The notes under the pieces are model-generated. The model saw only the letters and a program-made list of their open reading frames with translations, was not told the origin of the DNA and ran no database searches. Source: Shewanella insulae (GTDB lineage Bacteria; Pseudomonadota; Gammaproteobacteria; Enterobacterales; Shewanellaceae). Taken from it: a DNA stretch of 52,023 nucleotides. The stretch lies in the NCBI RefSeq assembly GCF_009831655.1, contig NZ_WRPA01000027.1, positions 1 to 52,023 on the forward strand, written 5' to 3'. This document shows, in pieces, positions 7,704 through 15,990 of this stretch (positions are counted from its first letter, which is position 1; the number at the start of each line of letters is the position of its first letter). The translations under genes were made by a program, and so were the position numbers.

Positions 7704-8288
7704 CTAATCTACTATGATGTCGTTGCGTCTCAGCTCATCGGCCAGCGCAGTGTAATTAGTCTTCAGTGCCGGCAGGGTATCTTCGCTCATCGCTTTGGTC
7801 AGGGCCTTAAGCAGGTCGCCGCCATACTTGGCGCCATAGACCCGCCCCTCTATCTTGCCAATGATGTCGTCTACCTCCAGATAGAAGCGTCGGGTCTGTG
7901 ACAGCAGCTGAGGCGGCGTCTCCAGGGTATAGGGCGAATAACGCATATTCTCCCACACGAAGCTCGCCAGCGCAGGCCTGTGATTCTTGATATCGAAGGG
8001 CGCCTTACCGGCGATAAAGTCGGCGTACTCGTTGATAATGCTGACATTGTCCTGTACCTCGTCATACAGGGCGTGGCGCAGATAATAGTTGTTCTGTTTA
8101 TTGGTCAGATTATCGAAGGTGATCGCCTGAGACAATCCCTCTTGGGCTGCCAGGTAAACCCCTGCGACCGTGGCGATGATCATGAAGATCTGGCTGATCC
8201 AGAAGCTGGTCTTCACCAGTTCTCTATTGTCCAAGCGGGGAAAACGCTTGCCATTATCCGCAGGTGCGGCCTTGTCTTTAACATCCAT
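7704..8288 (-). CDS. Single-pass membrane protein of unknown function, upstream of rhomboid
   Basis: A 194-residue protein. A charged cytosolic N-terminus (1-30) is followed by one hydrophobic segment (FWISQIFMIIATVAGVYLA, about 36-55) and a roughly 140-residue soluble part that should face the periplasm. No family is recognised. The start at ATG 8288 (MDVKDK) gives a sensible membrane topology; the frame is open upstream to 8336 but has no better ribosome-binding site. The tight spacing to the rhomboid gene suggests a functional link, possibly as substrate or partner. That is inference only. Confidence 0.6.
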   Translation of the reverse strand: MDVKDKAAPADNGKRFPRLDNRELVKTSFWISQIFMIIATVAGVYLAAQEGLSQAITFDNLTNKQNNYYLRHALYDEVQDNVSIINEYADFIAGKAPFDIKNHRPALASFVWENMRYSPYTLETPPQLLSQTRRFYLEVDDIIGKIEGRVYGAKYGGDLLKALTKAMSEDTLPALKTNYTALADELRRNDIIVD

Positions 8289-8631
8289 ATCCTGGTTCCA
8301 GTGACAGAAAAGCGACTCGCCGGCCCAGGGCGACAATGCCGGGGCGGGCAGACTAAACAGGGGCGGATACTAACACAAGCCGCTGACAAATTTGTACAGG
8401 GATATTGAATTTTGATAACAAAAACAAGGATTACCAAAAATTATTGTCGCACTTTTCCGCCATCAATCGCTTCCCGCGGTTAGCCGCAGCCAGTTTTAAC
8501 ATTCTATTTTTTAGAACCTATTGGGTATTATTTAGCGATATTCGTTCGATTATACCAGTGATAGGCTGATCCCATTCCCGCCAGCTACACTTAAGCAGCA
8601 CCAGGCGGTTCCCAATCATGAGGTACTTAAG

Positions 8632-9492
8632 ATGAAAGTGATCAGTCAATTTACCGCCCGCCCGGCAATGGATGGCGATGGGGTTAACATCCGCCGTGTG
8701 GCCGACTTTATGAATACCCGCTTCGATCCCTTCCTGATGCTGGACGAGATCAAGTCTGATGATGCCAACGACTATATCGGCGGCTTTCCGCCCCATCCCC
8801 ACCGTGGCATAGAAACCTTTACCTATATTCGCAAGGGCGGCTTCGAACACAAGGATCAGCTGGGTAACGTCAAGGCAATCAAGGCCGGCGACGTACAGTG
8901 GATGAGCACAGGTAGCGGCGTGGTGCACTCTGAGATGCCCCTGGCCGATGCCCAGGATGGCCTGCACGGCTTTCAGATCTGGCTCAACATGCCCGCCAAG
9001 GAGAAGATGCGCCCGGCCATCTATCGCGACAGCACAGATGAGCCGCTGCCCGAAGCCTACAACGACAGCGGCGCCCAACTGCGCGCCCTGGCCGGCAGCT
9101 GGCAGCTAACGGGAGCCGAGCCCATCGAGGCGCCGATTCAACAGCTCGCCGGTCGAGGTAAGATAGCCGATCTCATGCTGGCGCCAGAGGGAATGGCTCA
9201 GCTGGATCTGCATGAGCGTGAATATGTCGGCCTCTACCTCTACCAGGGCGAGCTCCATAGCCAAGATATTCCCGAGAAGGCCTACCAGGCGGGACAATAT
9301 CTGATTGTCGATAGCCAGCAACTCATCACGCTTAAGGCAGGCGAAAACGGCGCCGGTGCCCTGGTATTTGCCGGTGAACCAATCCGCGAGAAGATAGTGC
9401 ATATGGGACCCTTCGTGATGAACAGCGAGCAGGAGATCCAACAGGCGATCGCCGACTATCAGGCGGGCCGATTCGGCAGTATTAAGGCCTAA
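8632..9492 (+). CDS. Pirin family protein
   Basis: A 286-residue bicupin of the pirin family (YhhW/YhaK type). The N-terminal cupin has the metal-binding HPHRGIETFTYI motif and the later H and E ligands (VVHSEMP), and the pirin C-terminal cupin follows (about 170-270). Bacterial pirins bind Fe or similar metals; some are quercetin dioxygenases and others have regulatory roles, so the substrate is uncertain. The ATG at 8632 has GAGG at 8 bases. It appears monocistronic, with its own terminator just downstream. The 8289-8631 upstream stretch is AT-rich and likely holds its promoter. Confidence 0.88.
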   Translation: MKVISQFTARPAMDGDGVNIRRVADFMNTRFDPFLMLDEIKSDDANDYIGGFPPHPHRGIETFTYIRKGGFEHKDQLGNVKAIKAGDVQWMSTGSGVVHSEMPLADAQDGLHGFQIWLNMPAKEKMRPAIYRDSTDEPLPEAYNDSGAQLRALAGSWQLTGAEPIEAPIQQLAGRGKIADLMLAPEGMAQLDLHEREYVGLYLYQGELHSQDIPEKAYQAGQYLIVDSQQLITLKAGENGAGALVFAGEPIREKIVHMGPFVMNSEQEIQQAIADYQAGRFGSIKA

Positions 9493-9507
9493 AAAAGCGC
9501 AAGCTAA

Positions 9508-9530
9508 GGGGAGCCACAGGGCTCCCTTTT
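9508..9530 (+). terminator. Terminator of the pirin gene
   Basis: GGGAGCC (9509-9515) pairs with GGCTCCC (9520-9526) across a 4-base loop and is followed by TTTT. Confidence 0.8.
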
Positions 9531-9782
9531 CGCTCTTATTCCATCTCGGGCACCAAAAGCGTGATCCTGTGCTAACTTGTTAACAGCGCAAATCGTGAAG
9601 GCATCACAAACTGGTGACAAAATCATTACCACTTTGTAGGTAAACATTTATTTTTTAAACATAATTTTCCCAATTTTATGTGACTTAGCCGAAACTAATA
9701 CACATAAACTTGAGGCGCATCAAAATTTTCAGCAGGAAAGCTGTGGTAATTTTTAAGCTATTCCTAACACAGAGAATACTTA

Positions 9783-11258
9783 ATGAAACACCTTAAGCCC
9801 CACTTTGGCAGCCTTGCCAATCCCCTAACAAGCTTACTCTTATGTTTGGCCGCACTGTTTAGCCCTGCCGTCTTTGCCAGCAGTGGCGAGACCGGTGGGC
9901 AACTCCTAGATCTCACCGCCACCGGCGCAGGCTATGCCGCCCTGGTGATCTTTGTCCTCGCCTACCTACTGGTGATGGGAGAAGAGGTACTGCACCTGAG
10001 GAAATCCAAGCCGGTACTGGTAGCCGCAGGCCTGATCTGGGGAATCATAGGTTACATCTATGTGCAGCATGGCATGTCCGAGCTCTCGGAGGCCGCCTTC
10101 AAGCACAACCTGCTTGAGTATGCCGAGCTGCTGCTCTTCCTGCTGGTCGCCATGACCTATATCAACGCCATGGAAGAGCGCAACCTGTTTGACGCTCTGC
10201 GGGCCTGGATGGTGGGTAAAGGTTTTAGTCAGCGCACCGTCTTCTGGCTCACCGGCTTCATGGCCTTCTTCATCTCGCCTATCGCCGACAACCTGACTAC
10301 GGCCTTATTGATGTGCGCCGTGGTAATGAAGGTAGGGGGCGACAACAAGAAGTTTATCGCCCTGGCCTGTATCAACATAGTGGTGGCGGCCAACGCCGGT
10401 GGCGCCTTTAGCCCCTTCGGCGATATCACTACCCTGATGGTTTGGCAAAAAGGCGTGGTGCATTTCGAGCAGTTTATCGACCTCTTCATCCCATCCTTGG
10501 TCAACTACCTGGTACCGGCCGCGATCATGAGCGCCTTCATCGTCAATCAGGTGCAGAAGGCGGAAGAGGAGAAGGTGATAATGAAACGTGGCGCCAAGCG
10601 CATAGTCGGCCTGTTCCTGCTCACCATTGCCACCGCCGTCAGCACCCACAGTCTGCTGGGTCTACCTCCGGTACTGGGCATGATGACGGGGCTGGGCTTC
10701 CTGCAGTTCTTTGGTTTCTATCTGCGCAAGAGCTTCCCCAAGGCGGTGCTCAAGGCCAAAGAGCAGGCCGAGCGCGACAACAACCTCAAGCGTTTGGACC
10801 AGCTAGGCAACGTGGTGCCCTTCGATGTGTTTAGCCGCATCGCCCGCGCCGAGTGGGACACCCTACTCTTCTTCTACGGCGTGGTACTCTGCGTCGGCGG
10901 TCTGGGCTTCATGGGCTATCTCAGCATGGTCTCCGAGGCCATGTATACCCACTGGGACGTCACCTATGCCAACGTCGCCGTGGGCGTGCTCTCCGCTATC
11001 GTGGATAACATCCCCGTGATGTTCGCCGTGCTGACCATGAATCCAGACATGGCGCTGGGCCAGTGGCTGCTAGTCACCCTGACCGCGGGTGTAGGCGGCA
11101 GCTTGCTCTCTATCGGCAGTGCCGCCGGGGTCGCCCTGATGGGACAGGCCCGCGGCATCTACACCTTTGCCAGCCACCTCAAGTGGACGCCCGTGATCGC
11201 CCTGGGCTACGCCGCCAGTATATTGGTGCATCTCTGGCTAAACGGCTCGCTGTTCTAA
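9783..11258 (+). CDS. nhaD: Na+/H+ antiporter, NhaD type
   Basis: A 491-residue inner-membrane protein with about 12 hydrophobic segments, matching the NhaD family of the ion transporter superfamily. The N-terminus looks like a cleavable or uncleaved signal segment (to about residue 33). Motifs include FFISPIADNLTTALLMCAVV and NAGGAFSPFGDITTLMVWQ in the first half and an inverted copy (SAIVDNIPVMFAVLTMN, GVGGSLLSIGSAAGVALMG) in the second half, typical of this fold. It exports Na+ (and perhaps Li+) in exchange for protons, most important at alkaline pH in marine bacteria. The ATG at 9783 has only a weak GAGAAT upstream. The 290-base leader is AT-rich. Confidence 0.9.
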   Translation: MKHLKPHFGSLANPLTSLLLCLAALFSPAVFASSGETGGQLLDLTATGAGYAALVIFVLAYLLVMGEEVLHLRKSKPVLVAAGLIWGIIGYIYVQHGMSELSEAAFKHNLLEYAELLLFLLVAMTYINAMEERNLFDALRAWMVGKGFSQRTVFWLTGFMAFFISPIADNLTTALLMCAVVMKVGGDNKKFIALACINIVVAANAGGAFSPFGDITTLMVWQKGVVHFEQFIDLFIPSLVNYLVPAAIMSAFIVNQVQKAEEEKVIMKRGAKRIVGLFLLTIATAVSTHSLLGLPPVLGMMTGLGFLQFFGFYLRKSFPKAVLKAKEQAERDNNLKRLDQLGNVVPFDVFSRIARAEWDTLLFFYGVVLCVGGLGFMGYLSMVSEAMYTHWDVTYANVAVGVLSAIVDNIPVMFAVLTMNPDMALGQWLLVTLTAGVGGSLLSIGSAAGVALMGQARGIYTFASHLKWTPVIALGYAASILVHLWLNGSLF

Positions 11259-11308
11259 GGCGTTCTAAATGATTAAAGATTACCTATAGTCACCCTATGG
11301 GTTAATCA

Positions 11309-11343
11309 AAAGGGGCGTCGACTAGACTAGTCGACGCCCCTTT
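11309..11343. terminator. Long bidirectional terminator between nhaD and nhaC
   Basis: Arms of 17 bases, AAAGGGGCGTCGACTAG (11309-11325) and CTAGTCGACGCCCCTTT (11327-11343), form a near-perfect palindrome with a T-run on each side. It separates the two convergent antiporter genes. Confidence 0.85.
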
Positions 11344-11370
11344 CTCTTTCTGTACTTCTTTCTTAAGGCC

Positions 11371-12753
11371 TTAGGCCAAGATCAGGAAGCCTATGAAAGT
11401 CAGCCCGGCCGCCAGCAAGGCATAGGGCAACTGGGTCACCGCATGGCTCACCAGGTTACAGTCTGAGCCCTGGGCCGCCAGCACGGTAGAGTCTGAATAG
11501 AAACAGGCCTGACTACCGAAGGATGAGGCCGACAACAGGGCGCCGATCACCAAGGGAATATCGGCATCGACCGCCTGGGCCAGCGGCATCACGATAGGAA
11601 TAGACACCGCGAAGATCCCCCAGCTAGAGCCTGTTGCAAAAGCCAGGATAGACATGGTCAGGAAGACCACGGCGGGCAGCCATTGTGAGGTCATGAAGGG
11701 GCTCAGGTTGCCAATCACATATTGCGGCAGCATCAGCTTGTCGCACACATCCTTAAAGACGAAGGCGGCGATGACAGTGCCTATGGCCGGCAACATAGAC
11801 TTAAAGCCGTCGAGCATCTGCTCCATCATCTCTGACAGAGGCATCAGGCGTTGCACCCCGTAATAGGGCAGGGTCACCGCAAGGGTGGCGATCAGCCCCT
11901 TGAGCACGTCGATGTCGAAGTAGACGGTAAAGCCCACCAGCAAGAGGATGGGCACCATGAAGTTGTGCAGCTTGCCCAAGTTATCGGCATGCTTGAACTC
12001 CTCTTCGATCGCCTTGAGACCGTAATCATCCGAGGTCTGTACCTCCTCTGTTGCATCCACCGCCTTGGCCGGTTGGCCCGCCATGGCTGCCAGCTGCGCC
12101 TTCTTCATCGGCCCGAAGGCGGGCACTATGCCCAGAATCACCAGCAGCACCATGGCCACCGCCAGCCAGGCATAGAGCATGTAAGGAATCGCCGACATAT
12201 AGACGCCGATCCCCTGCCCTTCGCCCGCCACGCCGTTATCCACCAACAGGCCGCCAAAGAAGACGGCCCAGGTCGACAATGGCACCAGCACACAGATGGG
12301 CGCGGCGGTAGAGTCCACCACATAGGCCAGCATCTCCCGCGACACCTTAAACTTGTCGGTCACCGACTTCATGGTCGAGCCCACGGTCAGGGCGTTAAGA
12401 TAGTCGTCGATAAAGATCACCACGCCCAGGATAAAGGTCATCAGTAGGGATGACTTAGGCCCCTTGGCATATTTGAGCGCATGGCGACCGAAGGCCATGG
12501 AACCGCCGGTCTTGACCAGGAGGGCGATCAGGGCACCAAAACCGCCACAGACCAAGATCAACCAACCTATGGTTTCATCGGCCATGACAGAGAGCGAGAT
12601 GTCGGCGAAATTGTTCAGCACCTGATCGGGTTGGTATAACACCAGACCCACTAAGGCACCGATAACTAACGAAAGGATTGGGCGGCGTAGCCAAACCGCT
12701 AACACCAAGACCACCACAGGTGGGATAAGACTTAAGGCTGTCGCGTCAGACAT
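11371..12753 (-). CDS. Na+/H+ antiporter, NhaC family
   Basis: A 460-residue polytopic membrane protein (about 11-12 segments) of the NhaC family. Visible family features are GGSMAFGRHALK, VVIFIDDYLNALTVG (acidic pair in the membrane), DSTAAPICVLVPLSTW and FATGSSWGIFAVSIPI. A central cytosolic loop (about 215-265) is charged. It likely exchanges Na+ for H+, though some relatives couple Na+ to amino-acid or malate/lactate exchange. The ATG at 12753 has AAGGACC upstream. It is convergent with nhaD, so the locus carries two sodium exporters of unrelated sequence. Specificity cannot be fixed from sequence. Confidence 0.85.
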   Translation of the reverse strand: MSDATALSLIPPVVVLVLAVWLRRPILSLVIGALVGLVLYQPDQVLNNFADISLSVMADETIGWLILVCGGFGALIALLVKTGGSMAFGRHALKYAKGPKSSLLMTFILGVVIFIDDYLNALTVGSTMKSVTDKFKVSREMLAYVVDSTAAPICVLVPLSTWAVFFGGLLVDNGVAGEGQGIGVYMSAIPYMLYAWLAVAMVLLVILGIVPAFGPMKKAQLAAMAGQPAKAVDATEEVQTSDDYGLKAIEEEFKHADNLGKLHNFMVPILLLVGFTVYFDIDVLKGLIATLAVTLPYYGVQRLMPLSEMMEQMLDGFKSMLPAIGTVIAAFVFKDVCDKLMLPQYVIGNLSPFMTSQWLPAVVFLTMSILAFATGSSWGIFAVSIPIVMPLAQAVDADIPLVIGALLSASSFGSQACFYSDSTVLAAQGSDCNLVSHAVTQLPYALLAAGLTFIGFLILA

Positions 12754-13259
12754 GGCTTAAGGTCCTTCTAAAATTGAGCCGATACGGCAAACTCATTTTA
12801 CTCGGCGCATAACCCCAGGGTTTATACGCTTAATTGCTGCTTTATTATGGACATAAGGACGTTCGCCCCTAGCGAATCCTGTCTTTATTTGTGCACCCCA
12901 GCTAAAACATCGGGCGCAAAATAATCTGCAATCGTGACCGAGTCAATCAGAAATAGTTATCCAGCGACAAAAAATTTTTACGCCAAACAAAGACATAATA
13001 CAACTCATTGATATATAGCAATATAAGCAAATCACGATGGGCGAATAACCCATGCATTGCCTCTTGAGCTTATGCAGGTAAAGCGCGTATTTAACAACAG
13101 CCAGCCCTACCCCTCCCAACAGGGACGAGGCGCCTCATCTGGGCCTGCTAGCCGGGTTTATCGACGCTTTGTCTGCTTAATCACAAATTTTCATCTCAAA
13201 GGTGACAGGCGCCTAAAGCGTGTTACTCTGCGACAGGTGTCAATCAAAGGAGCATGACC
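12754..13259. other. Divergent promoter region between nhaC and rihA
   Basis: This is a 500-base non-coding region holding both promoters. In the nhaC leader, a hairpin at 12856-12880 pairs AGGA..TTCGC with GCGAATCCT around a CCCTA loop; it may be a regulatory leader structure. The stretch 12950-13060 is very AT-rich. A 66-codon frame at 13057-13257 lacks a ribosome-binding site and is not considered a gene. Confidence 0.45.
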
Positions 13260-14267
13260 ATGACTCAATCTAACGCTGCCTCACATTCTCACGCAGCAAA
13301 CGCTTCTCCCAAAGCCATCCGCCCGCTCTCCTCGGCGACCCCGATTATTCTCGACTGCGATCCGGGCCATGACGATGCGATCTCCCTGATCCTGGCCCTG
13401 AGCAGCGAGCGCCTCAATCCGCTGGCGGTGACCACCAGCGCGGGCAACCAGACGCCGGACAAGACCCTCAACAACGCCCTGCGCATCCTGACCCTGCTCA
13501 ATCGCACCGATATGCCGGTGGCTGGCGGCGCAGTTAAGCCCCTGGCCAGGGAGCTGATTATCGCCGACAACGTTCACGGCGAGAGCGGCCTCGACGGTCC
13601 AAAGCTACCGGATCCCGCCTTCGATCCCCTAACGCAAAACGCCGTCGAGCTAATGGCCGAGAAGGTGCGTCAGAGCGCCGTGCCCGTCACCTTAGTGCCC
13701 TCGGGGCCACTGACCAATATCGCCCTGTTTATCGCCAACTATCCCGAACTTCACAGCAAGGTGGAGCGCATAGTGCTGATGGGCGGCGCCGCGGGCGTAG
13801 GTAACTGGACCCCAGCCGCCGAATTCAACATCTTCGTCGACCCGGAGGCGGCCGACATGGTGTTCAAGTCCGGCATTCCTATCACCATGTGTGGCCTGGA
13901 CGTGACCCACGAGGCGCAGATCATGGATGAGGATATCGAACGGATCCGCGCCATCCCCAACCCTGTGGCCCAGTGTGTCGCCGAGCTGCTGGACTTCTTT
14001 ATGATCTACCATAGAGACCCTAAGTGGGACTTCACCGGGGCGCCGCTGCACGATCCATGCACCATCGCCTGGCTGCTCAAACCCGAGCTGTTCACCGCCC
14101 AGGAGTGCTGGGTCGGCGTCGAGACCAAGGGAGAATATACCCAGGGGATGACGGTGGTGGATCGCTATCAGCTCACTGGCAAGGCGCCTAACACCACAGT
14201 GCTGTTTGACTTAGATCGTCAGGGCTTCGTCGACCTGATTGTCGACTGCCTCAACGCCTATAATTAA
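13260..14267 (+). CDS. rihA: Pyrimidine-specific ribonucleoside hydrolase (RihA-like)
   Basis: A 335-residue nucleoside hydrolase that splits ribonucleosides into base and ribose. The Ca2+-binding motif LDCDPGHDDA (about 31-40) and the RihA-specific stretches ITSSAGNQTP-like, GGAVKPLARELIIADNVHGESGLDG and GNWTPAAEFNIFVDPEAA are all visible and agree with E. coli RihA nearly throughout. The N-terminus is about 24 residues longer than in E. coli. The start ATG 13260 is preferred over ATG 13254 because AAAGGAG is 7 bases from the former and only 1 from the latter. It is followed after 43 bases by rbsK, which phosphorylates the released ribose. Confidence 0.9.
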   Translation: MTQSNAASHSHAANASPKAIRPLSSATPIILDCDPGHDDAISLILALSSERLNPLAVTTSAGNQTPDKTLNNALRILTLLNRTDMPVAGGAVKPLARELIIADNVHGESGLDGPKLPDPAFDPLTQNAVELMAEKVRQSAVPVTLVPSGPLTNIALFIANYPELHSKVERIVLMGGAAGVGNWTPAAEFNIFVDPEAADMVFKSGIPITMCGLDVTHEAQIMDEDIERIRAIPNPVAQCVAELLDFFMIYHRDPKWDFTGAPLHDPCTIAWLLKPELFTAQECWVGVETKGEYTQGMTVVDRYQLTGKAPNTTVLFDLDRQGFVDLIVDCLNAYN

Positions 14268-14274
14268 TAGCCTT

Positions 14275-14292
14275 GGGAGGGTTCGCCCTCCC
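14275..14292 (+). promoter_or_regulatory. UUCG-tetraloop hairpin between rihA and rbsK
   Basis: GGGAGGG (14275-14281), loop TTCG, CCCTCCC (14286-14292): a very stable hairpin without a T-tract. It lies 18 bases before the rbsK start, so it is more likely a 3' stabiliser or processing block that sets relative expression of the two genes than a terminator. Confidence 0.65.
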
Positions 14293-14310
14293 CTCAGGCG
14301 AGAGGAAACT

Positions 14311-15225
14311 ATGACCAGACTGTTAATCCTCGGCAGTGCCAATGCCGATCATGTGATGAACCTGAAGCAGCTGCCCAGCGCCGGACAGACGCTGATGAGT
14401 CGCGGCTATCGGCTGGAACACGGCGGTAAGGGCGCCAACCAGGCCGTGGCCGCAGCGCGCCTGAGCCAGAACGACACCCGAGTGGACTTCATCTGTCATC
14501 TTGGCCGAGACGCCGTAGGTCAGGCGATGGCCCAGGCCTGGCAGCAAGATGGCATAATGCCGGATGGCATCACCTACACGGACGCACAACCCACGGGCAC
14601 GGCGATGATCTTCGTCTCCGACAAGGGCGAGAACGTGATAGGCGTCTCCGCCGGTGCCAACGCGACCCTGACCCCAGAGGCGCTCGAGCCCCACCTAGCG
14701 CTGATCGAAAAGGCCGATTATCTGCTGGTGCAGCTGGAGACGCCTGCGGTGACTGTGTTGGATGCCCTAAAGCACGCCAAGGCCAACGGCGTAACCACCA
14801 TACTCAACCCGGCACCGGCCATGGTGATCGGCAAAGATCTGTTCCGCCTGGTGGATGTGATCACCCCCAACGAGACAGAGGCCGAAACCATCACAGGCAT
14901 AGAGGTGACCGACGAGCAGAGCGCCAGAATGGCGGCGCAGATGCTGCATCAGCTCGGGCCACAGGTCGTTATCATCACCCTGGGTAAGCAAGGCGCCCTG
15001 CTCAGCACCAAAGATTCGTGTGCCCTGATCCCCGGCGTTCAGGTAGCAGCGGTAGACACGGTAGCCGCCGGCGACACCTTTAACGGCGCCCTCATGGTGG
15101 CCCTTGGTGAAGGCAAGTCTATCGAAGAAGCCGTCGCCTTTGCCCATAGTGCCGCCGCCATCTCGGTAACCCGCACCGGTGCCCAGCGTGCCATCCCCTA
15201 TCGACACGAACTGGCAGATAGCTGA
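14311..15225 (+). CDS. rbsK: Ribokinase
   Basis: A 304-residue PfkB-family sugar kinase that makes ribose-5-phosphate from ribose and ATP in the cytosol. The N-terminal GSANADHVM, the substrate/dimer segment GGKGANQAVAAARL (38-51), the NPAPA motif and the C-terminal catalytic DTVAAGDTFNGAL (anion hole and catalytic Asp) are present. The motif usually reads GAGDTF; the Ala for the first Gly is a mild variant. The ATG at 14311 has GAGAGGAAACT, a strong site; the frame upstream (to 14239) overlaps rihA and is not used. It works directly after RihA in ribonucleoside salvage. No ribose transporter is adjacent. Confidence 0.93.
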   Translation: MTRLLILGSANADHVMNLKQLPSAGQTLMSRGYRLEHGGKGANQAVAAARLSQNDTRVDFICHLGRDAVGQAMAQAWQQDGIMPDGITYTDAQPTGTAMIFVSDKGENVIGVSAGANATLTPEALEPHLALIEKADYLLVQLETPAVTVLDALKHAKANGVTTILNPAPAMVIGKDLFRLVDVITPNETEAETITGIEVTDEQSARMAAQMLHQLGPQVVIITLGKQGALLSTKDSCALIPGVQVAAVDTVAAGDTFNGALMVALGEGKSIEEAVAFAHSAAAISVTRTGAQRAIPYRHELADS

Positions 15226-15342
15226 TAGGCTTTAACTTTAACGGTGGCCCTCTCTTTCGAGCCGCGGGCCACCCTATTCATCCGATAAAATTAAATATAA
15301 GCAACTGAATTAAAGGATAAAACATTATTTACTAATTTATGG

Positions 15343-15509
15343 TAATACCAATCACGGTAAGTAAGTGATTAGAAATAGCGCAGGAAAAACGTTCGAGAAC
15401 AAGGCATGATTTTTCGATAAGTAGTTATTCTACAATCAAAAATAGTAACGCAGTTATCGGACGTTTTAACAAGCTAGTATGGTCAGTTATTTACTACGAT
15501 TGGTATGAT
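15343..15509. mobile_element. MITE-like element with ATACCAATC termini
   Basis: About 165 bases bounded by imperfect terminal inverted repeats. The left end begins TAATACCAATCACGGTAAGT and the right end, read on the other strand, begins TCATACCAATCGTAGTAAAT. An inner pair also matches: AAAACGTTCGAGAAC against AAAACGTCCGATAAC (from about 15473). It has no coding capacity. ATACCAATC-ended elements recur in Shewanella and relatives as far as I recall; copy number could not be checked. The rest of 15226-15615 shows nothing except the arfA leader. Confidence 0.65.
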
Positions 15510-15615
15510 ATACTGTTTGCTTTTTAGGCAGCCTGGGCGTAATCTTGCGCCGCCTGACAGAGTCAGGCCCAAGGAGTTAAGACTAGAGTTAACACAGAAA
15601 TATTGAGGATAGTTT

Positions 15616-15855
15616 ATGAGCAAGAAATCGCGCCGCAGCGGGCACGCTCCCCACGAGAGCGGCCGAGGCGTCATCAAGGACAACGCCCTAAAGGCGATAG
15701 TCACCAGCGAACTGTTTAAGATGCGTGTCGAGAAACCCAAGAAAGGCAAAGGGTCTTACAAACGCCAACAACAAAAGGGGCATATGCTAAAGGGCAATGC
15801 CCCTTTTGATTTATTGAGCCTAAACCACTGGTTCCAACTAAACGGCTCCAACTAA
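15616..15855 (+). CDS. arfA: Alternative ribosome-rescue factor A
   Basis: A 79-codon frame whose residues 18-50 (IKDNALKAIVT..LF..RVEK and KKGKGSYKR) match E. coli ArfA almost motif for motif. ArfA enters stalled ribosomes lacking a stop codon and recruits RF2. The frame continues past a strong internal hairpin into a hydrophobic tail (codons 64-79). In E. coli, transcription ends or RNase III cuts at this hairpin, so the functional product is truncated and is made only when tmRNA is limiting. The same arrangement here implies an active protein of about 55-60 residues. The ATG at 15616 follows TGAGGATAGTTT. Naming confidence is high. Confidence 0.88.
   Translation: MSKKSRRSGHAPHESGRGVIKDNALKAIVTSELFKMRVEKPKKGKGSYKRQQQKGHMLKGNAPFDLLSLNHWFQLNGSN
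15773..15807 (+). promoter_or_regulatory. Hairpin inside arfA (non-stop mRNA generator)
   Basis: Arms AAAAGGGGCAT (15773-15783) and ATGCCCCTTTT (15797-15807) with a 13-base loop, within codons 53-64 of arfA. It has the form of an intrinsic terminator (T4 run) or an RNase III substrate, placed before the stop codon. It makes the arfA message non-stop, so tmRNA tags the product unless tmRNA fails. Confidence 0.8.
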
Positions 15856-15990
15856 ACCGCTCCAACCAAGTTAGCCCCTCCTAACATAAATTTTTCTCAA
15901 GGCCACACTTGGCCATAGCTTTCCGCCGCAAACTGGTTCAGAATCGCCTCTATCACTCTTTGCTTATTTTTGTACCAGGGCCCAGCCAGC

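Noticed and set aside
9594..9608. CRP-like site CGTGA-n5-TCACA upstream of nhaD
   Set aside because: The spacer is 5 bases rather than the 6 of CRP sites, and the left half differs from TGTGA.
13057..13257. 66-codon frame before rihA
   Set aside because: It has no ribosome-binding site and no family resemblance, and it ends at the rihA start region. It is better explained as leader sequence.
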